Assembly (NCBI GenBank): GCA_028693555.1
Contig: JAQUVD010000005.1
Coordinates: 1 to 64,000 of the forward strand
Reading direction: 5' to 3'
DNA length: 64,000 nucleotides
From: Hespellia sp.
GTDB lineage: Bacteria; Bacillota; Clostridia; Lachnospirales; Lachnospiraceae
The translations under genes were made by a program, and so were the position numbers. The notes under the pieces were generated by a model that was given only the letters and a program-made list of their open reading frames with translations, made no database searches and was not told the DNA's origin. This document shows positions 9,071 through 18,548 of this stretch, piece after piece; position 1 is the stretch's first letter, and each line of letters begins with the position of its first letter.

Positions 9071-11152
9071 CTAGTTATTTTCTGTATTTTCTATATTTTC
9101 AACATACCCGCACTGTTCATCCGAACAAACCAGCTTCTTCCCTTTTTCCAGCATGTACTTTCCACATCTTGGGCACTTCTTTGCAGATGGCTTCTGCCAT
9201 GACATAAAGTCACATTCCGGATTATCCTCACAGCCATAGTATTTTCTTCCTTTTTTTGTCTTTCTAAGGACAACCTCTTTCCCACACTGTGGGCAGGCAA
9301 CACCGATCTTTTCAAGATAAGGCTTTGTATTTCTGCAGTCAGGGAATCCCGGACATGCAAGGAATTTTCCATGAGGACCATATTTGATGACCATGTTACG
9401 GCCACACTCCTCGCAGATGACATCTGTGACTTCATCCTCAATCGTTACATTTTCCAGCTCTTTTTCCGCGATCTCAACAGCCTCTTTCAAATCCGGATAG
9501 AAATTACGCAGCACTTCTTTCCATTCAAGTTTTCCTTCCTCGACCATATCAAGAAGGCCTTCCATGTTGGCAGTAAAGTTAACATCAATAATACTTGGAA
9601 AGGACTGCTTCATAATATTATTGACAACTTCACCAATCTCTGTCAGGTAAAGATTACGTCCTTCTTTTGCAACATATCTTCGTCCGATAATGGTTGAAAT
9701 TGTAGGTGCATAAGTACTTGGGCGTCCGATACCAAGCTCTTCCATTGCCTTGACAAGCGCGGCTTCTGTGTAGTGTGCCGGTGGCTGTGTGAAATGCTGT
9801 TTCGAATCAAAATGATCCTTGCTGATAACCGACTCTTTGCTCAAATCATTTAACAGCACATTGTTCTCTTCCTTTTCTTCATCCGATTCCGTATAGACCG
9901 TACGGAATCCTTCAAATATTACTTTTGATGCTGCTACAGAGAATGTATATTCCCCTGCGCCGATTTTAACTGAGGTTGTCTCGTATTTTGCCGGCTGCAT
10001 TCTGCTTGCCGCAAAACGCTTCCAGATTAACTGATACAAACGGAACTGATCTCTCGATAAAGAATCTTTGATAGACGCAGGTGTTCTGGTAATGTCTGAT
10101 GGACGAATCGCCTCATGCGCGTCCTGAATCTTTTTGCTGTTCGCCTTTGTCTTTACTTCCTCTGCCACATATTCTTTTCCGTAAGTTTCTGTAATGTATT
10201 CTCTTGCACTTGCATCTGCTTCGTCCGAGATACGGGTAGAATCTGTACGCAGATATGTGATGACACCGACTGTTCCATTTCCTTTGATATCAATTCCCTC
10301 ATATAACTGCTGTGCAATACGCATTGTCTTCTGTGTACCGAAGTTCAACGCCTTCGAAGCTTCCTGCTGAAGCGTACTCGTGATAAATGGAAGCGGTGCT
10401 TTTTTCAGTCGTTCGCTCTTTTTAATATCACAAACCTGATAATCTGTTTTTTCTACCACAGAAAGAATCTGATCCAGTTCCTCTTTCGAAGAAATCGTCA
10501 TCTTCTTATTATCCATACCATAGAACTTTGCAGTCAGAGGACGTTTTTCCCCTTTGATTTTGAAAACACCGTCTAAAGACCAGTATTCTTCCGGCACAAA
10601 TGCATTAATTTCATCTTCACGGTCCGCAACAATACGAAGTGCCACAGACTGTACACGTCCGGCACTTAACCCGCGTTTTACCTTCGCCCATAACAACGGA
10701 CTGATCTTATAACCAACAACACGGTCCAGCGCTCTTCTTGCCTGCTGCGCATCCACAAGATCCATATCGATTTCTCTTGGTTCTTTCAAAGATGCCTTTA
10801 CCGCTGTTTTCGTAATTTCGTTAAAGCTGATACGACTCATTTTCTTTTCATCGAGTTTAAGGGCCGTTGCAAGATGCCATGAAATGGCTTCTCCTTCACG
10901 GTCAGGGTCAGTTGCGAGAAATACTTTGTCTGCTTTCTTTACCTCTTTACGAAGCTTTGCAAGAATATCCCCTTTTCCACGGATTGTGATATATTTCGGC
11001 TCATAGTCCTGATCCACATCAATTCCAAGCTGACTTTTTGGAAGATCACGAACGTGACCGTTCGATGCCTCTACGCTATAATTCTTTCCAAGAAATTTTT
11101 TAATTGTCTTCACCTTTGCAGGCGACTCCACAATCACCAGATAATGTGCCAT
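9071..11152 (-). CDS. topA: DNA topoisomerase I
   Basis: Type IA topoisomerase relaxing negative supercoils. The 693-residue protein has the N-terminal Toprim domain (VIVESPAK at 6-13 and the acidic DPDREGEA at 82-89) and the catalytic Tyr300 in the motif VITYLRTDSTR. Three C-terminal zinc-ribbon repeats start near residue 575 with CEECGRNM, CPGFPDC, CPQCGKEV, CEDNPEC, CPRCGKYM and CSDEQC. Length is normal for Firmicutes. It lies 36 nt after dprA and is probably in one operon with comM and dprA. Confidence 0.99.
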   Translation of the reverse strand: MAHYLVIVESPAKVKTIKKFLGKNYSVEASNGHVRDLPKSQLGIDVDQDYEPKYITIRGKGDILAKLRKEVKKADKVFLATDPDREGEAISWHLATALKLDEKKMSRISFNEITKTAVKASLKEPREIDMDLVDAQQARRALDRVVGYKISPLLWAKVKRGLSAGRVQSVALRIVADREDEINAFVPEEYWSLDGVFKIKGEKRPLTAKFYGMDNKKMTISSKEELDQILSVVEKTDYQVCDIKKSERLKKAPLPFITSTLQQEASKALNFGTQKTMRIAQQLYEGIDIKGNGTVGVITYLRTDSTRISDEADASAREYITETYGKEYVAEEVKTKANSKKIQDAHEAIRPSDITRTPASIKDSLSRDQFRLYQLIWKRFAASRMQPAKYETTSVKIGAGEYTFSVAASKVIFEGFRTVYTESDEEKEENNVLLNDLSKESVISKDHFDSKQHFTQPPAHYTEAALVKAMEELGIGRPSTYAPTISTIIGRRYVAKEGRNLYLTEIGEVVNNIMKQSFPSIIDVNFTANMEGLLDMVEEGKLEWKEVLRNFYPDLKEAVEIAEKELENVTIEDEVTDVICEECGRNMVIKYGPHGKFLACPGFPDCRNTKPYLEKIGVACPQCGKEVVLRKTKKGRKYYGCEDNPECDFMSWQKPSAKKCPRCGKYMLEKGKKLVCSDEQCGYVENIENTENN

Positions 11153-11188
11153 ATATCTCTCCTTCTAAACTTTACGTGTTTGTTTCTC

Positions 11189-12280
11189 TTATATTTTCAC
11201 ATAATTATTTTTTGAAATCTCTTTGACGAGACCCTTCAATTCCAGTGAAATAAGATGATTCATTACCGCCAGAGCTGGTATATTCGCTTCTTTAGCAAGA
11301 GTATCTATATTTTTGGAATGGAAATCAAGGCAACTATACACCAATTTTTCGGTTCTTTCAAGTCTTATTTCTTTTTCGTCTCTATTTTTTGTGAAATCAC
11401 GAAGGCTTATCTGGCTCGAAATCTTCAAATCTTCCATTAGTTCTTCCGGCGTTAAAAGGATACCCGCTCCCTGCTTAATCAGGCGATTGCACCCCTGACT
11501 ATATGCACTTGTCACTGGTCCCGGCAGTACATATACTTCCTTTCCCTGATCCATTGCAAGATCTGCTGTTATCAGTGAACCACTTTTTTCCTTTGCCTCT
11601 ATCACGAGCACTGCATCGGAAAGCCCGCTGATAATCCGATTTCTCATCGGGAAATTCCAGCCAAACGGTTTCGTACCGGGCAGTTGTTCTGATATGATGC
11701 CGCCTTCATGTTCCAGGATGTCCATGTATAATCCAATATGATTTCTCGGATAACAGACATCCACTCCGCTCCCAAGTACCGCAAAGGTTCTTGCATCCTC
11801 ATTTACTGCAGCGCGCTGACTCATTCCATCAATTCCGCTCGCCAGTCCGCTGATGATTTCCGCCCCGCATTTACTAAGGCTGGAAGCAAATTCCATTGCA
11901 CACTTTTCCCCATAGGGCGTACATTTTCTTGCACCGACTATGGCAATGGATGGAACATCTTTCGATGGAAGATTTCCTTTTACATAGAGTGCATACGGCG
12001 GATGGTAAATCGTCTTTAGTTTTTCCGGATATTCCTCGCTGTCAAATAAAACAAGCCTTATCTTTTGCTTCTTCAGTTCCTGTAATTTCACTCCAAGATT
12101 CCACGCTTCTTTGCTCTTTAAAATAGAAGAAATCTCGGCATCTGTCAGGAACGAAAATCGATGAAATTCTTTTTCTTCTATATAATAGATTTCGCGTGCA
12201 GATGGTATTTCATTTTTCAATAAAATCTTCTTCTGATCACTCACATTTTGAACTGCTGCAAACCAATATTCAAACTCCAT
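11189..12280 (-). CDS. dprA: DNA-processing protein DprA/Smf
   Basis: DprA binds incoming single-stranded DNA in natural transformation and loads RecA. The 363-residue protein has the Rossmann-like domain with VGARKCTPYG and the SGLASGIDGMSQRAA and GSGVDVCYPRNH segments, and a C-terminal winged helix (about residues 300-360, DTLAKEANIPALAVMNHLISLE). The start at 12280 (MEFEYWF) is chosen because GGGAGAG lies just before it and the comM stop codon sits two bases upstream. A TTG five codons earlier would overlap comM. It forms an operon comM-dprA-topA. Whether the organism is competent cannot be judged here. Confidence 0.96.
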   Translation of the reverse strand: MEFEYWFAAVQNVSDQKKILLKNEIPSAREIYYIEEKEFHRFSFLTDAEISSILKSKEAWNLGVKLQELKKQKIRLVLFDSEEYPEKLKTIYHPPYALYVKGNLPSKDVPSIAIVGARKCTPYGEKCAMEFASSLSKCGAEIISGLASGIDGMSQRAAVNEDARTFAVLGSGVDVCYPRNHIGLYMDILEHEGGIISEQLPGTKPFGWNFPMRNRIISGLSDAVLVIEAKEKSGSLITADLAMDQGKEVYVLPGPVTSAYSQGCNRLIKQGAGILLTPEELMEDLKISSQISLRDFTKNRDEKEIRLERTEKLVYSCLDFHSKNIDTLAKEANIPALAVMNHLISLELKGLVKEISKNNYVKI

Positions 12281-12282
12281 AC

Positions 12283-13821
12283 CTAACTCTCCCAATACTT
12301 ATGATTCATCTCCCTGTAGCTAAGTGCTTCACTTAAGTGAATACAGCGAATCTGTGTTTTCCCTTCCAAATCAGCAATTGTCCGTGCGACCCTGAGCACC
12401 TTATAATATGTTCTGGCCGTCAGGTTCATTTTCTCATAGGCAAGCTTCATCATCTTTTCGCCCTCTTCATCTAGTCTGCAGAATGTCTGTATATCCGATT
12501 CCGGAATCCTGCTGTTTGTGGTAAATGCTTTTCCTTGATACCGTGCCTTTTGAATGTTTCTGGCAGCACACACCCGCTCGCGTATTGCAGCTGACGAATC
12601 ACATGTTTTTTGCTCTTTCAAGTCCTGATATGCGACTCTTGGAGCTTCTACACAGATGTCAATTCGGCTCAGAAACGGCTGGCTGATTTTTCCAAGATAA
12701 TGATCCACCTCCGACTTGGTACAACGGCATTTTTCCATATCAGGATAATAGCCGCAGGGACATGGATTCATTGCAGCAACAAGAAAAAACTCCGCGGGAA
12801 ATACATAGGCTCCACGTACTCTGACAATCTGGATTTCATGTTCCTCCAAGGGCTGTCTGAGCACTTCCAGCACATTTTTCGGGTATTCTGCAAGTTCATC
12901 CATCATCAGCACCCCGCAATGAGCGAGACTGATTTCACCGGGTCTTGGAATCATGCCGCCACCCACTAATGCGGTCTTTGTAACTGTATGATGAAGCTCA
13001 CGAAAAGGACGTGTTGAAACCAATGGTTCATCCTCTTTCAAAAGTCCCATAATACTATAGATTTTCGAGATTTCAATCCGTTCCTCCTCTGTGAGCGGTG
13101 GAAGAATCGACGGAACCCTTTTTGCAATCATTGTTTTGCTGGACCCCGGTGTTCCGACAAGAAGCAGATTGTGTTGTCCTGCAACTGCAACCTCCACCGC
13201 TCGTTTTAGCATTTCCTGTCCCTGTATGTCACAGAAATCCAATTGTTTTTCTTTCCCATACTTTATCCTTACCGCACGGTGAATCCCACGGTGCTGTTTC
13301 TGAAACTCTGCCGGATGACTGACATAATCAAGAACATCCTGAAGGTGTTTCACGCCTATAATATTGATTCCCTGCACTACCTGTCCTTCCATTTCATTTT
13401 CGCTTGGAATCATGCACGTCTGACAACCCTTTTTCTGTGCTTCCATCACAATCGGCAATATCCCCGGAACCTTCAGGACTTTCCCCTCCAGATTCAATTC
13501 TCCAATCAACAGAATATCCTTGAGAGCATCTTCCCCGATGACCCCCAGCGCAGTAAGAATCGCAGCAGCAATCGGCAGATCAAAAGATGCACCTCTCTTT
13601 TTCACTGTTGCCGGTGATAAATTAATAATGATACGCTTGGGCGGAATACGAATTCCCGTATTTCCAATCGCAGTTCTCACCCGTTCTCCTGCGTCTTTTA
13701 CTTCCGCCGACAGATAGCCGACCATGTGAAGCAGCGGCAGTCCATTGCTGACATCAGCCTCCACACGCACAAACTCCACCTTCAGTCCATCCATCGTCGC
13801 GGATAACACTGTACTAACCAA
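12283..13821 (-). CDS. comM: YifB/ComM-family Mg-chelatase-like AAA+ ATPase
   Basis: ComM is a hexameric helicase that promotes branch migration when DNA of imperfect homology is integrated in transformation. The 512-residue protein has the N-terminal Lon-protease-like ChlI domain (about 20-140), the AAA+ core with Walker A GTPGSSKT at 223-230 and Walker B VLMMDELAEY, and the C-terminal Mg-chelatase helical domain. The P-loop has Ser where Gly is more usual (GxxGxGKT), which should still bind nucleotide. The start is TTG at 13821, preceded by AGGAAG; the next ATG is nine codons in and would cut the first beta strand. Confidence 0.95.
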   Translation of the reverse strand: MVSTVLSATMDGLKVEFVRVEADVSNGLPLLHMVGYLSAEVKDAGERVRTAIGNTGIRIPPKRIIINLSPATVKKRGASFDLPIAAAILTALGVIGEDALKDILLIGELNLEGKVLKVPGILPIVMEAQKKGCQTCMIPSENEMEGQVVQGINIIGVKHLQDVLDYVSHPAEFQKQHRGIHRAVRIKYGKEKQLDFCDIQGQEMLKRAVEVAVAGQHNLLLVGTPGSSKTMIAKRVPSILPPLTEEERIEISKIYSIMGLLKEDEPLVSTRPFRELHHTVTKTALVGGGMIPRPGEISLAHCGVLMMDELAEYPKNVLEVLRQPLEEHEIQIVRVRGAYVFPAEFFLVAAMNPCPCGYYPDMEKCRCTKSEVDHYLGKISQPFLSRIDICVEAPRVAYQDLKEQKTCDSSAAIRERVCAARNIQKARYQGKAFTTNSRIPESDIQTFCRLDEEGEKMMKLAYEKMNLTARTYYKVLRVARTIADLEGKTQIRCIHLSEALSYREMNHKYWES

Positions 13822-13868
13822 TAAGCAGCACTTCCTTTCTCTTTTGAATTGTAATGTTTTGAAATGAT

Positions 13869-13882
13869 TGGTCGAACGACCA
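13869..13882. promoter_or_regulatory. 14-bp palindrome between comM and sigK
   Basis: TGGTCGAACGACCA is a perfect palindrome 48 nt upstream of comM. Its centre CGAACG is the same as in the palindrome at 1845-1860. A second inverted repeat, CAGTTTTCA/TGAAAACTG, follows at 13888-13916. Either could be an operator for comM; neither fits the LexA pattern GAAC-N4-GTTC. Confidence 0.35.
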
Positions 13883-13992
13883 GAAATCAGTTTTCACAAG
13901 ATGATTTTGAAAACTGTGGACATACTATAACATAAGAATCCGATTAAGACAATCCTTTTTTTCAATTTTGTATCACAAATTTTTCACAAATA

Positions 13993-14001
13993 CATAGACT
14001 A
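13993..14001 (+). promoter_or_regulatory. Candidate SigK/SigE-type -10 upstream of sigK
   Basis: CATAGACTA fits the SigK -10 pattern CATA-N3-TA and is close to SigE CATACANT. It is 27 nt upstream of the sigK start, as expected for a mother-cell promoter with autoregulation. The -35 side (GTATCACA about 14 nt upstream) is only a partial match. Confidence 0.4.
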
Positions 14002-14027
14002 TATTAAATAAATCTAGAGGTGCTTTT

Positions 14028-14648
14028 TTGAAGTCTTTTCCCCCTCCACTTAACGCCTCTGAAGAAAAGATCTACCTCAAAAAATATTCCGAAGGCGATT
14101 TACACGCCAAACAGCTCTTAATCGAACACAATCTTCGCCTCGTTGCACATGTCATAAAAAAATATCAATTTCTAGATGAAGCCCCTGAAGACCTCATTTC
14201 CATCGGTACCATTGGACTCATAAAAGCAATTGCAACTTTTGATCTCAGTAAAGGAAACCGTCTTGCCGCCTATGCCGCACGCTGTATTGAAAATGAAATT
14301 CTTATGATGCTTCGCTCCAAAAAAAAGATTTCCAAGGAAGTTTCCCTTTATGAACCAATCGGTACGGATCGGGAAGGCAATGATATCCGGCTGTACGACG
14401 TCATTGAAAGTCAGGATGAAGAAGCCTTTAGTAAAATTTCCCTGAAAGACAATATTCAGAAATTATATAAAAAAGTCGAGACAGAACTCACCCCGCGTGA
14501 ACGTATGATTCTAGTTATGCGCTATGGTCTCTATAATGGTGAAGAACATACACAACGAGAGATTGCCAGTCACCTAGGAATCTCTCGTTCTTATGTTTCC
14601 CGCATCGAAAAAAGTGCGATTGGAAAACTCCGTATTTATTTTTCCTGA
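14028..14648 (+). CDS. sigK: Late mother-cell sporulation sigma factor SigK
   Basis: SigK directs late mother-cell genes (coat, cortex, lysis). The 206-residue protein aligns with B. subtilis SigK from its FPQPL..SSEE segment onward: region 2 (LLIEHNLRLVAHV, EDLISIGTIGLIKAI, YAARCIENEILM) and region 4 (LTPRERMILVMRYGL, TQREIASHLGISRSYVSRIEK). The gene is intact, without a skin element. The start is TTG at 14028 after AGAGGT. An in-frame TAG at 13995 with no start codon between excludes a longer N-terminus, so the about 20-residue pro-sequence of Bacillus is absent. The 3' end overlaps the convergent U32 peptidase gene by 13 bp. Confidence 0.95.
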   Translation: MKSFPPPLNASEEKIYLKKYSEGDLHAKQLLIEHNLRLVAHVIKKYQFLDEAPEDLISIGTIGLIKAIATFDLSKGNRLAAYAARCIENEILMMLRSKKKISKEVSLYEPIGTDREGNDIRLYDVIESQDEEAFSKISLKDNIQKLYKKVETELTPRERMILVMRYGLYNGEEHTQREIASHLGISRSYVSRIEKSAIGKLRIYFS

Positions 14649-15874
14649 CTCTCTTCTGCTCTGCGCAGAATATCGTACTGCGCCGCTTCCACACTCAGTT
14701 TCACAAAAAGTTTTTGTTTGGGATGCGGTGCAGATTCCTGCGAAATACCTTCCTCATCCACAATCTGTTCCACCTTCACATTCAGATTAGTTCCATCCGG
14801 CTTCATAATCTCAATCATCTCACCAACCGAGAATTTGTTGCGCTGCTCTATCTCTGCAAAACCATCTTTTACACTGCCAACAATCCCAAGATACGTATAC
14901 TCTTTGACGTAAGTATTACTATCATAAATCTGGCTTGTTTCATCCGGTTTTCCGAAGAAAAATCCGGTGGTAAACTGTCTGTAAGTACAATTTGAAATCT
15001 GTTCCAGATACCATGGCATATTCTGCTGATACAGTGCCGGGTCCTTCTGATAGTCATCGATTGCCTTACGGTACGTCCTCGCCACTGTCGCAACGTAAAG
15101 CGCAGTCTTCATACGCCCTTCAATCTTCAGGCTGTCGATTCCCGACTCCAAAAGTTCCGGAATATGTTCGATCATACAGAGGTCTTTGGAATTAAAGATA
15201 TAGGTACCGCGCTCATTCTCATATACCGGCATATACTCGCCCGGTCTTGTCTCCTCGACCACCGCATACTTCCATCTGCATGGGTGCGTACAGGCCCCGC
15301 GGTTCGCATCACGTCCTGTAAAGTAATTGCTGAGCAGACATCGTCCGGAATAGGAAATGCACATTGCTCCATGAACAAATGTCTCAATTTCCAAATCTTC
15401 CGGAATATTCGCACGCAGTTCTTTTAGTTCTGTCATAGAAAGCTCGCGCGCTGAAACAACACGGCTTGCCCCCTGTTTATGCCAAAAATTATACGTTGCA
15501 TAGTTCGTGTTATTCGCCTGTGTACTGACATGTCTCTCTATCTCAGGGCAGACTTCTTTTGCAATCTCAAACACTCCCGGATCGGCTATGATTAAGGCAT
15601 CCGGTCCGATTGCTTTTAACTCCCGGAAATACTCCCGCACTCCTTCCAGATCACTATTGTGCGCCAGGATATTTGCTGTCACGTATACCTTCACATTCCT
15701 CTCATGTGCAAATGCAATTCCTTCCTTCATATCCTCCATCGAGAAATTCTTTGCCTTTGCGCGAAGGCCAAATGCTTCTCCACCAATATAGACTGCATCA
15801 GCACCAAATATAACTGCTGTCTTTAGCACTTCCAAGCTGCTTGCAGGAATTAATAATTCCGGATGTCTTGCCAT
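14636..15874 (-). CDS. trhP: Peptidase U32-family tRNA hydroxylation protein (TrhP-like)
   Basis: The 412-residue protein starts PELLIPASSLEVLKTAVIFG and carries the U32 signature EIETFVHGAMCISYSGRC plus cysteines typical of the TrhP/RlhA group (CLLS, CTHPCRW). TrhP proteins make 5-hydroxyuridine at tRNA position 34. The adjacent upstream gene is the O-methyltransferase of the YrrM/TrmR type that finishes mo5U in Bacillus, which supports this role rather than collagenase activity. The start at 15874 (MARHPELL) is preceded by GGAAAGGACG; an alternative ATG at 15901 would overlap the upstream gene in an ATGAGTAA junction. It converges with sigK without a visible terminator. Confidence 0.88.
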   Translation of the reverse strand: MARHPELLIPASSLEVLKTAVIFGADAVYIGGEAFGLRAKAKNFSMEDMKEGIAFAHERNVKVYVTANILAHNSDLEGVREYFRELKAIGPDALIIADPGVFEIAKEVCPEIERHVSTQANNTNYATYNFWHKQGASRVVSARELSMTELKELRANIPEDLEIETFVHGAMCISYSGRCLLSNYFTGRDANRGACTHPCRWKYAVVEETRPGEYMPVYENERGTYIFNSKDLCMIEHIPELLESGIDSLKIEGRMKTALYVATVARTYRKAIDDYQKDPALYQQNMPWYLEQISNCTYRQFTTGFFFGKPDETSQIYDSNTYVKEYTYLGIVGSVKDGFAEIEQRNKFSVGEMIEIMKPDGTNLNVKVEQIVDEEGISQESAPHPKQKLFVKLSVEAAQYDILRRAEESQEK

Positions 15875-15893
15875 TTTTCTATCGTCCTTTCCC

Positions 15894-16538
15894 TTACTCA
15901 TTCTTAATACTGAGTGCCACTCCATCACCCAGTGGAATGATGGATGTAGTCAGAGTTTCCTCGTGCTTGAGTGCATAAAGATATTCTCTCATGCGACTGT
16001 GAATCGTACGGTTTCTTCTCTCCACTGCAAACCTGGATTCAATGATATCTCCGTCCTGCAGAACATTATCAGAGACAAGCACACCGCCTGGTGTCAGCAG
16101 TCGGATGGCCTCCGGCATATAATAAATATACTGCGCCTTCGCCGCATCCATGAAAATGAAATCGAACGGTTCTTCGAGTCCCTTCATCACTTCCAGTGCA
16201 TCACCCTCCAGCAGCGTAATCTGATGTTCTCTTCCCATACGTTTGAAATTCTCACGTGCAATTGGAATTCTCTTTTCGTATTTTTCTATGGTCGTTATCG
16301 TACATTCCCCAGAAACAGATTCACTCATTAATAACGCAGAGAAACCTACGGCAGTCCCTACTTCCAGAATGCGCATAGGTTTTCTCATTTTCAGAAGAAC
16401 TGACAGAAAGCTCTGCATCTCTTTGCGGATAATCGGAACATCCGTCCGAAGTGCTTCTGCCTCAATTTCTTCTAACACCTTACAATTTTCCGTTTCTAAT
16501 GAGTTGATGAATGTAACAATTCTCTCATCAACAATCAT
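15894..16538 (-). CDS. trmR: SAM-dependent O-methyltransferase, TrmR/YrrM-like
   Basis: The 214-residue protein is a class I methyltransferase of the catechol-OMT-like family: ILEVGTAVGFSALLM near residues 57-71 (SAM motif I), acidic EKYEKR motif II, and FDFIFMDAAKAQY with the metal-binding aspartate. In B. subtilis the homologue YrrM (TrmR) methylates ho5U34 to mo5U34 in tRNA. The next gene is the U32 protein expected to make ho5U, so the pair forms one pathway. The start at 16538 (MIVDERIV) follows AGGAGG; a longer frame would overlap the RNase J stop. Confidence 0.88.
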   Translation of the reverse strand: MIVDERIVTFINSLETENCKVLEEIEAEALRTDVPIIRKEMQSFLSVLLKMRKPMRILEVGTAVGFSALLMSESVSGECTITTIEKYEKRIPIARENFKRMGREHQITLLEGDALEVMKGLEEPFDFIFMDAAKAQYIYYMPEAIRLLTPGGVLVSDNVLQDGDIIESRFAVERRNRTIHSRMREYLYALKHEETLTTSIIPLGDGVALSIKNE

Positions 16539-16546
16539 AATGCCTC

Positions 16547-18211
16547 CTATACATCCATAATAATTGGAATGATCATCGGTCTTCTCTTTGTCTTCTTCCA
16601 AATATAGTCATTCATAGTATCTCGAACCACTAATTTGATCTTATTCCAGTCCGCACGTTTATTCGTCAGACAATTATCCAAAGCATTTGTCATCACCTGT
16701 CTTGCTTCTTCCATCAGACTTTCCGACTCACGGACATACACAAAACCACGGGATACAATATCCGGTCCCGAAAGAAGCTGATTCGTGCCTTTCTGAAGTG
16801 TCAGAACGACGATCAGTATTCCATCCTCTGCCAGATGCTGACGATCGCGAAGCACAATATTACCTACATCACCGACACCAAGTCCATCAACGAGGATTCC
16901 TCCTGTATGAACTTTATCCACAACCTCTGCCTTCTCCTGTCCCAGTTGCAATACGTCACCGGATTGAAGAATAAAGATGTTATCCTTAGGAATTCCAATA
17001 GATTTTGCAATCTCTGAATTGGCTTTCAGATGACGGTACTCGCCATGAACCGGAATCGCATATTTCGGTTTTACAAGTGCATAGATCAATTTCAGTTCTT
17101 CCGCGCATGCATGTCCTGATACATGAGTATCCTGGAAGATTACATCCGCACCGAGCTGTTCTAATTCATTGATGATCTTAGACACTGATTTCTCGTTGCC
17201 TGGAATTGGGCTGGAGCTGAAGATAATCGTATCAGATGGCTGAATCGTAATCTTACGATGAATACCGGCCGCCATACGTGAAAGGGCTGCCATGGATTCC
17301 CCCTGACTTCCTGTTGTGATCAGAATCGTCTTCTCCGGCGGATAATTTTTCAACTTGTCAATCTCAATTAATGTGTTCTCCGGAATGTCCAGATATCCAA
17401 GTTCAGAAGCGATACCGATGATATTCACCATGCTTCGCCCCTCGACAACAACTTTACGTCCATACTTATTCGCCGAGTTGATAATCTGCTGTACACGGTC
17501 TACATTCGACGCAAATGTTGCAATAATCAATCTTGAATCCTGATGTTCCGAAAAAATGTGATCAAACGTCGCACCTACTGTGCGTTCAGACGCTGTGAAT
17601 CCCGGTCTGATTGCATTCGTACTATCTGACATGAGCGCAAGAACGCCCTTCTTTCCAAGTTCTGCAAATCTCTGTAAATCAATCGCATCACCAAAGATTG
17701 GTGTGTAATCCACTTTAAAGTCTCCTGTATGCACCACAATTCCTGCCGGTGAATAGATCGCAAGCGCTGATGCATCCTGTATACTATGATTTGTCTTAAT
17801 AAATTCAATTCTGAATTTTCCAAGATTAATCGACTGTCCATGTTTTACTACTTTACGTCTTGTCGATCTCATCAGATTATGTTCTGTTAACTTATGTTCA
17901 ATGATTCCCATTGTAAGCTTGGTCGTGTAAATCGGGATATTCATCTCTTTTAATATATACGGTAATGCTCCGATATGATCCTCGTGACCATGTGTGATGA
18001 TAAAGCCTTTCACTTTATCACGGTTATCCTGCAAATATGTGATATCCGGTATTACCAGATCGATTCCCAGCATGTCATCTGTCGGGAACGCCAGTCCACA
18101 GTCTACCACAATAATACTGTCTTCGTATTCGAAAGCAGTAATGTTCATTCCTATGGCTTCTAAACCTCCCAGTGGAATGATTTTCATTTTCTCATTATTC
18201 TCTTTTTTCAA
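16547..18211 (-). CDS. rnj: Ribonuclease J
   Basis: RNase J is the metallo-beta-lactamase/beta-CASP nuclease with 5'-3' exo- and endonuclease activity in mRNA decay and rRNA maturation. The 554-residue protein has the zinc motif HGHEDH at 74-79, HTGDFK, the beta-CASP motifs and the C-terminal dimer domain. Length matches RNase J1. The start is TTG at 18211, preceded by GGAGG; the ATG eight codons later lacks a good ribosome site. It is immediately upstream of trmR (8-nt gap after its stop), so RNA decay and tRNA modification are co-transcribed. Confidence 0.96.
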   Translation of the reverse strand: MKKENNEKMKIIPLGGLEAIGMNITAFEYEDSIIVVDCGLAFPTDDMLGIDLVIPDITYLQDNRDKVKGFIITHGHEDHIGALPYILKEMNIPIYTTKLTMGIIEHKLTEHNLMRSTRRKVVKHGQSINLGKFRIEFIKTNHSIQDASALAIYSPAGIVVHTGDFKVDYTPIFGDAIDLQRFAELGKKGVLALMSDSTNAIRPGFTASERTVGATFDHIFSEHQDSRLIIATFASNVDRVQQIINSANKYGRKVVVEGRSMVNIIGIASELGYLDIPENTLIEIDKLKNYPPEKTILITTGSQGESMAALSRMAAGIHRKITIQPSDTIIFSSSPIPGNEKSVSKIINELEQLGADVIFQDTHVSGHACAEELKLIYALVKPKYAIPVHGEYRHLKANSEIAKSIGIPKDNIFILQSGDVLQLGQEKAEVVDKVHTGGILVDGLGVGDVGNIVLRDRQHLAEDGILIVVLTLQKGTNQLLSGPDIVSRGFVYVRESESLMEEARQVMTNALDNCLTNKRADWNKIKLVVRDTMNDYIWKKTKRRPMIIPIIMDV

Positions 18212-18275
18212 GTCTTTCTTTCCTCCATTGCCTCATTTTTGGCTTTTTTCCAAAATACGAGCAAATCCAAAGACA

Positions 18276-18533
18276 TTACATTTCGATATCTACATCTTCC
18301 AGTAACTCTTCAAATACTTTTGAGACTGCCTTTAACTCTTCGTCGTCTTCCACAATCTCATAAACACTGTCCGTGTCTTCGCTTTTGCTTGTATCTTTTA
18401 AAATTAAACATATGGCGTCATCTTCTTCTGAATCTGCCACAAGTATATAGTTAATGCCGCTGACCCTTGTCTGTTCCAGCACATAAAACTCTTCCTGACC
18501 TTCTTCTGTTTCAAAAACAATCTTGTCATCCAT
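18276..18533 (-). CDS. DUF1292 family protein (YrzB-like)
   Basis: An 85-residue, strongly acidic protein of the DUF1292/YrzB family: an N-terminal beta-rich part (IVFETEEGQEEFYVLEQT.., YILVADSE) and an acidic C-terminal helix. The function is unknown. The conserved order ireB-ruvX-DUF1292 (yrzL-yrrK-yrzB in Bacillus) is kept here, and the ribosome site overlaps the ruvX 3' end. Confidence 0.9.
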   Translation of the reverse strand: MDDKIVFETEEGQEEFYVLEQTRVSGINYILVADSEEDDAICLILKDTSKSEDTDSVYEIVEDDEELKAVSKVFEELLEDVDIEM

Positions 18534-18548
18534 AAATCTATATCCCCA

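Noticed and set aside
13869-13882. A LexA box upstream of comM
   Set aside because: The palindrome does not carry the GAAC-N4-GTTC pattern; its centre is CGAACG.
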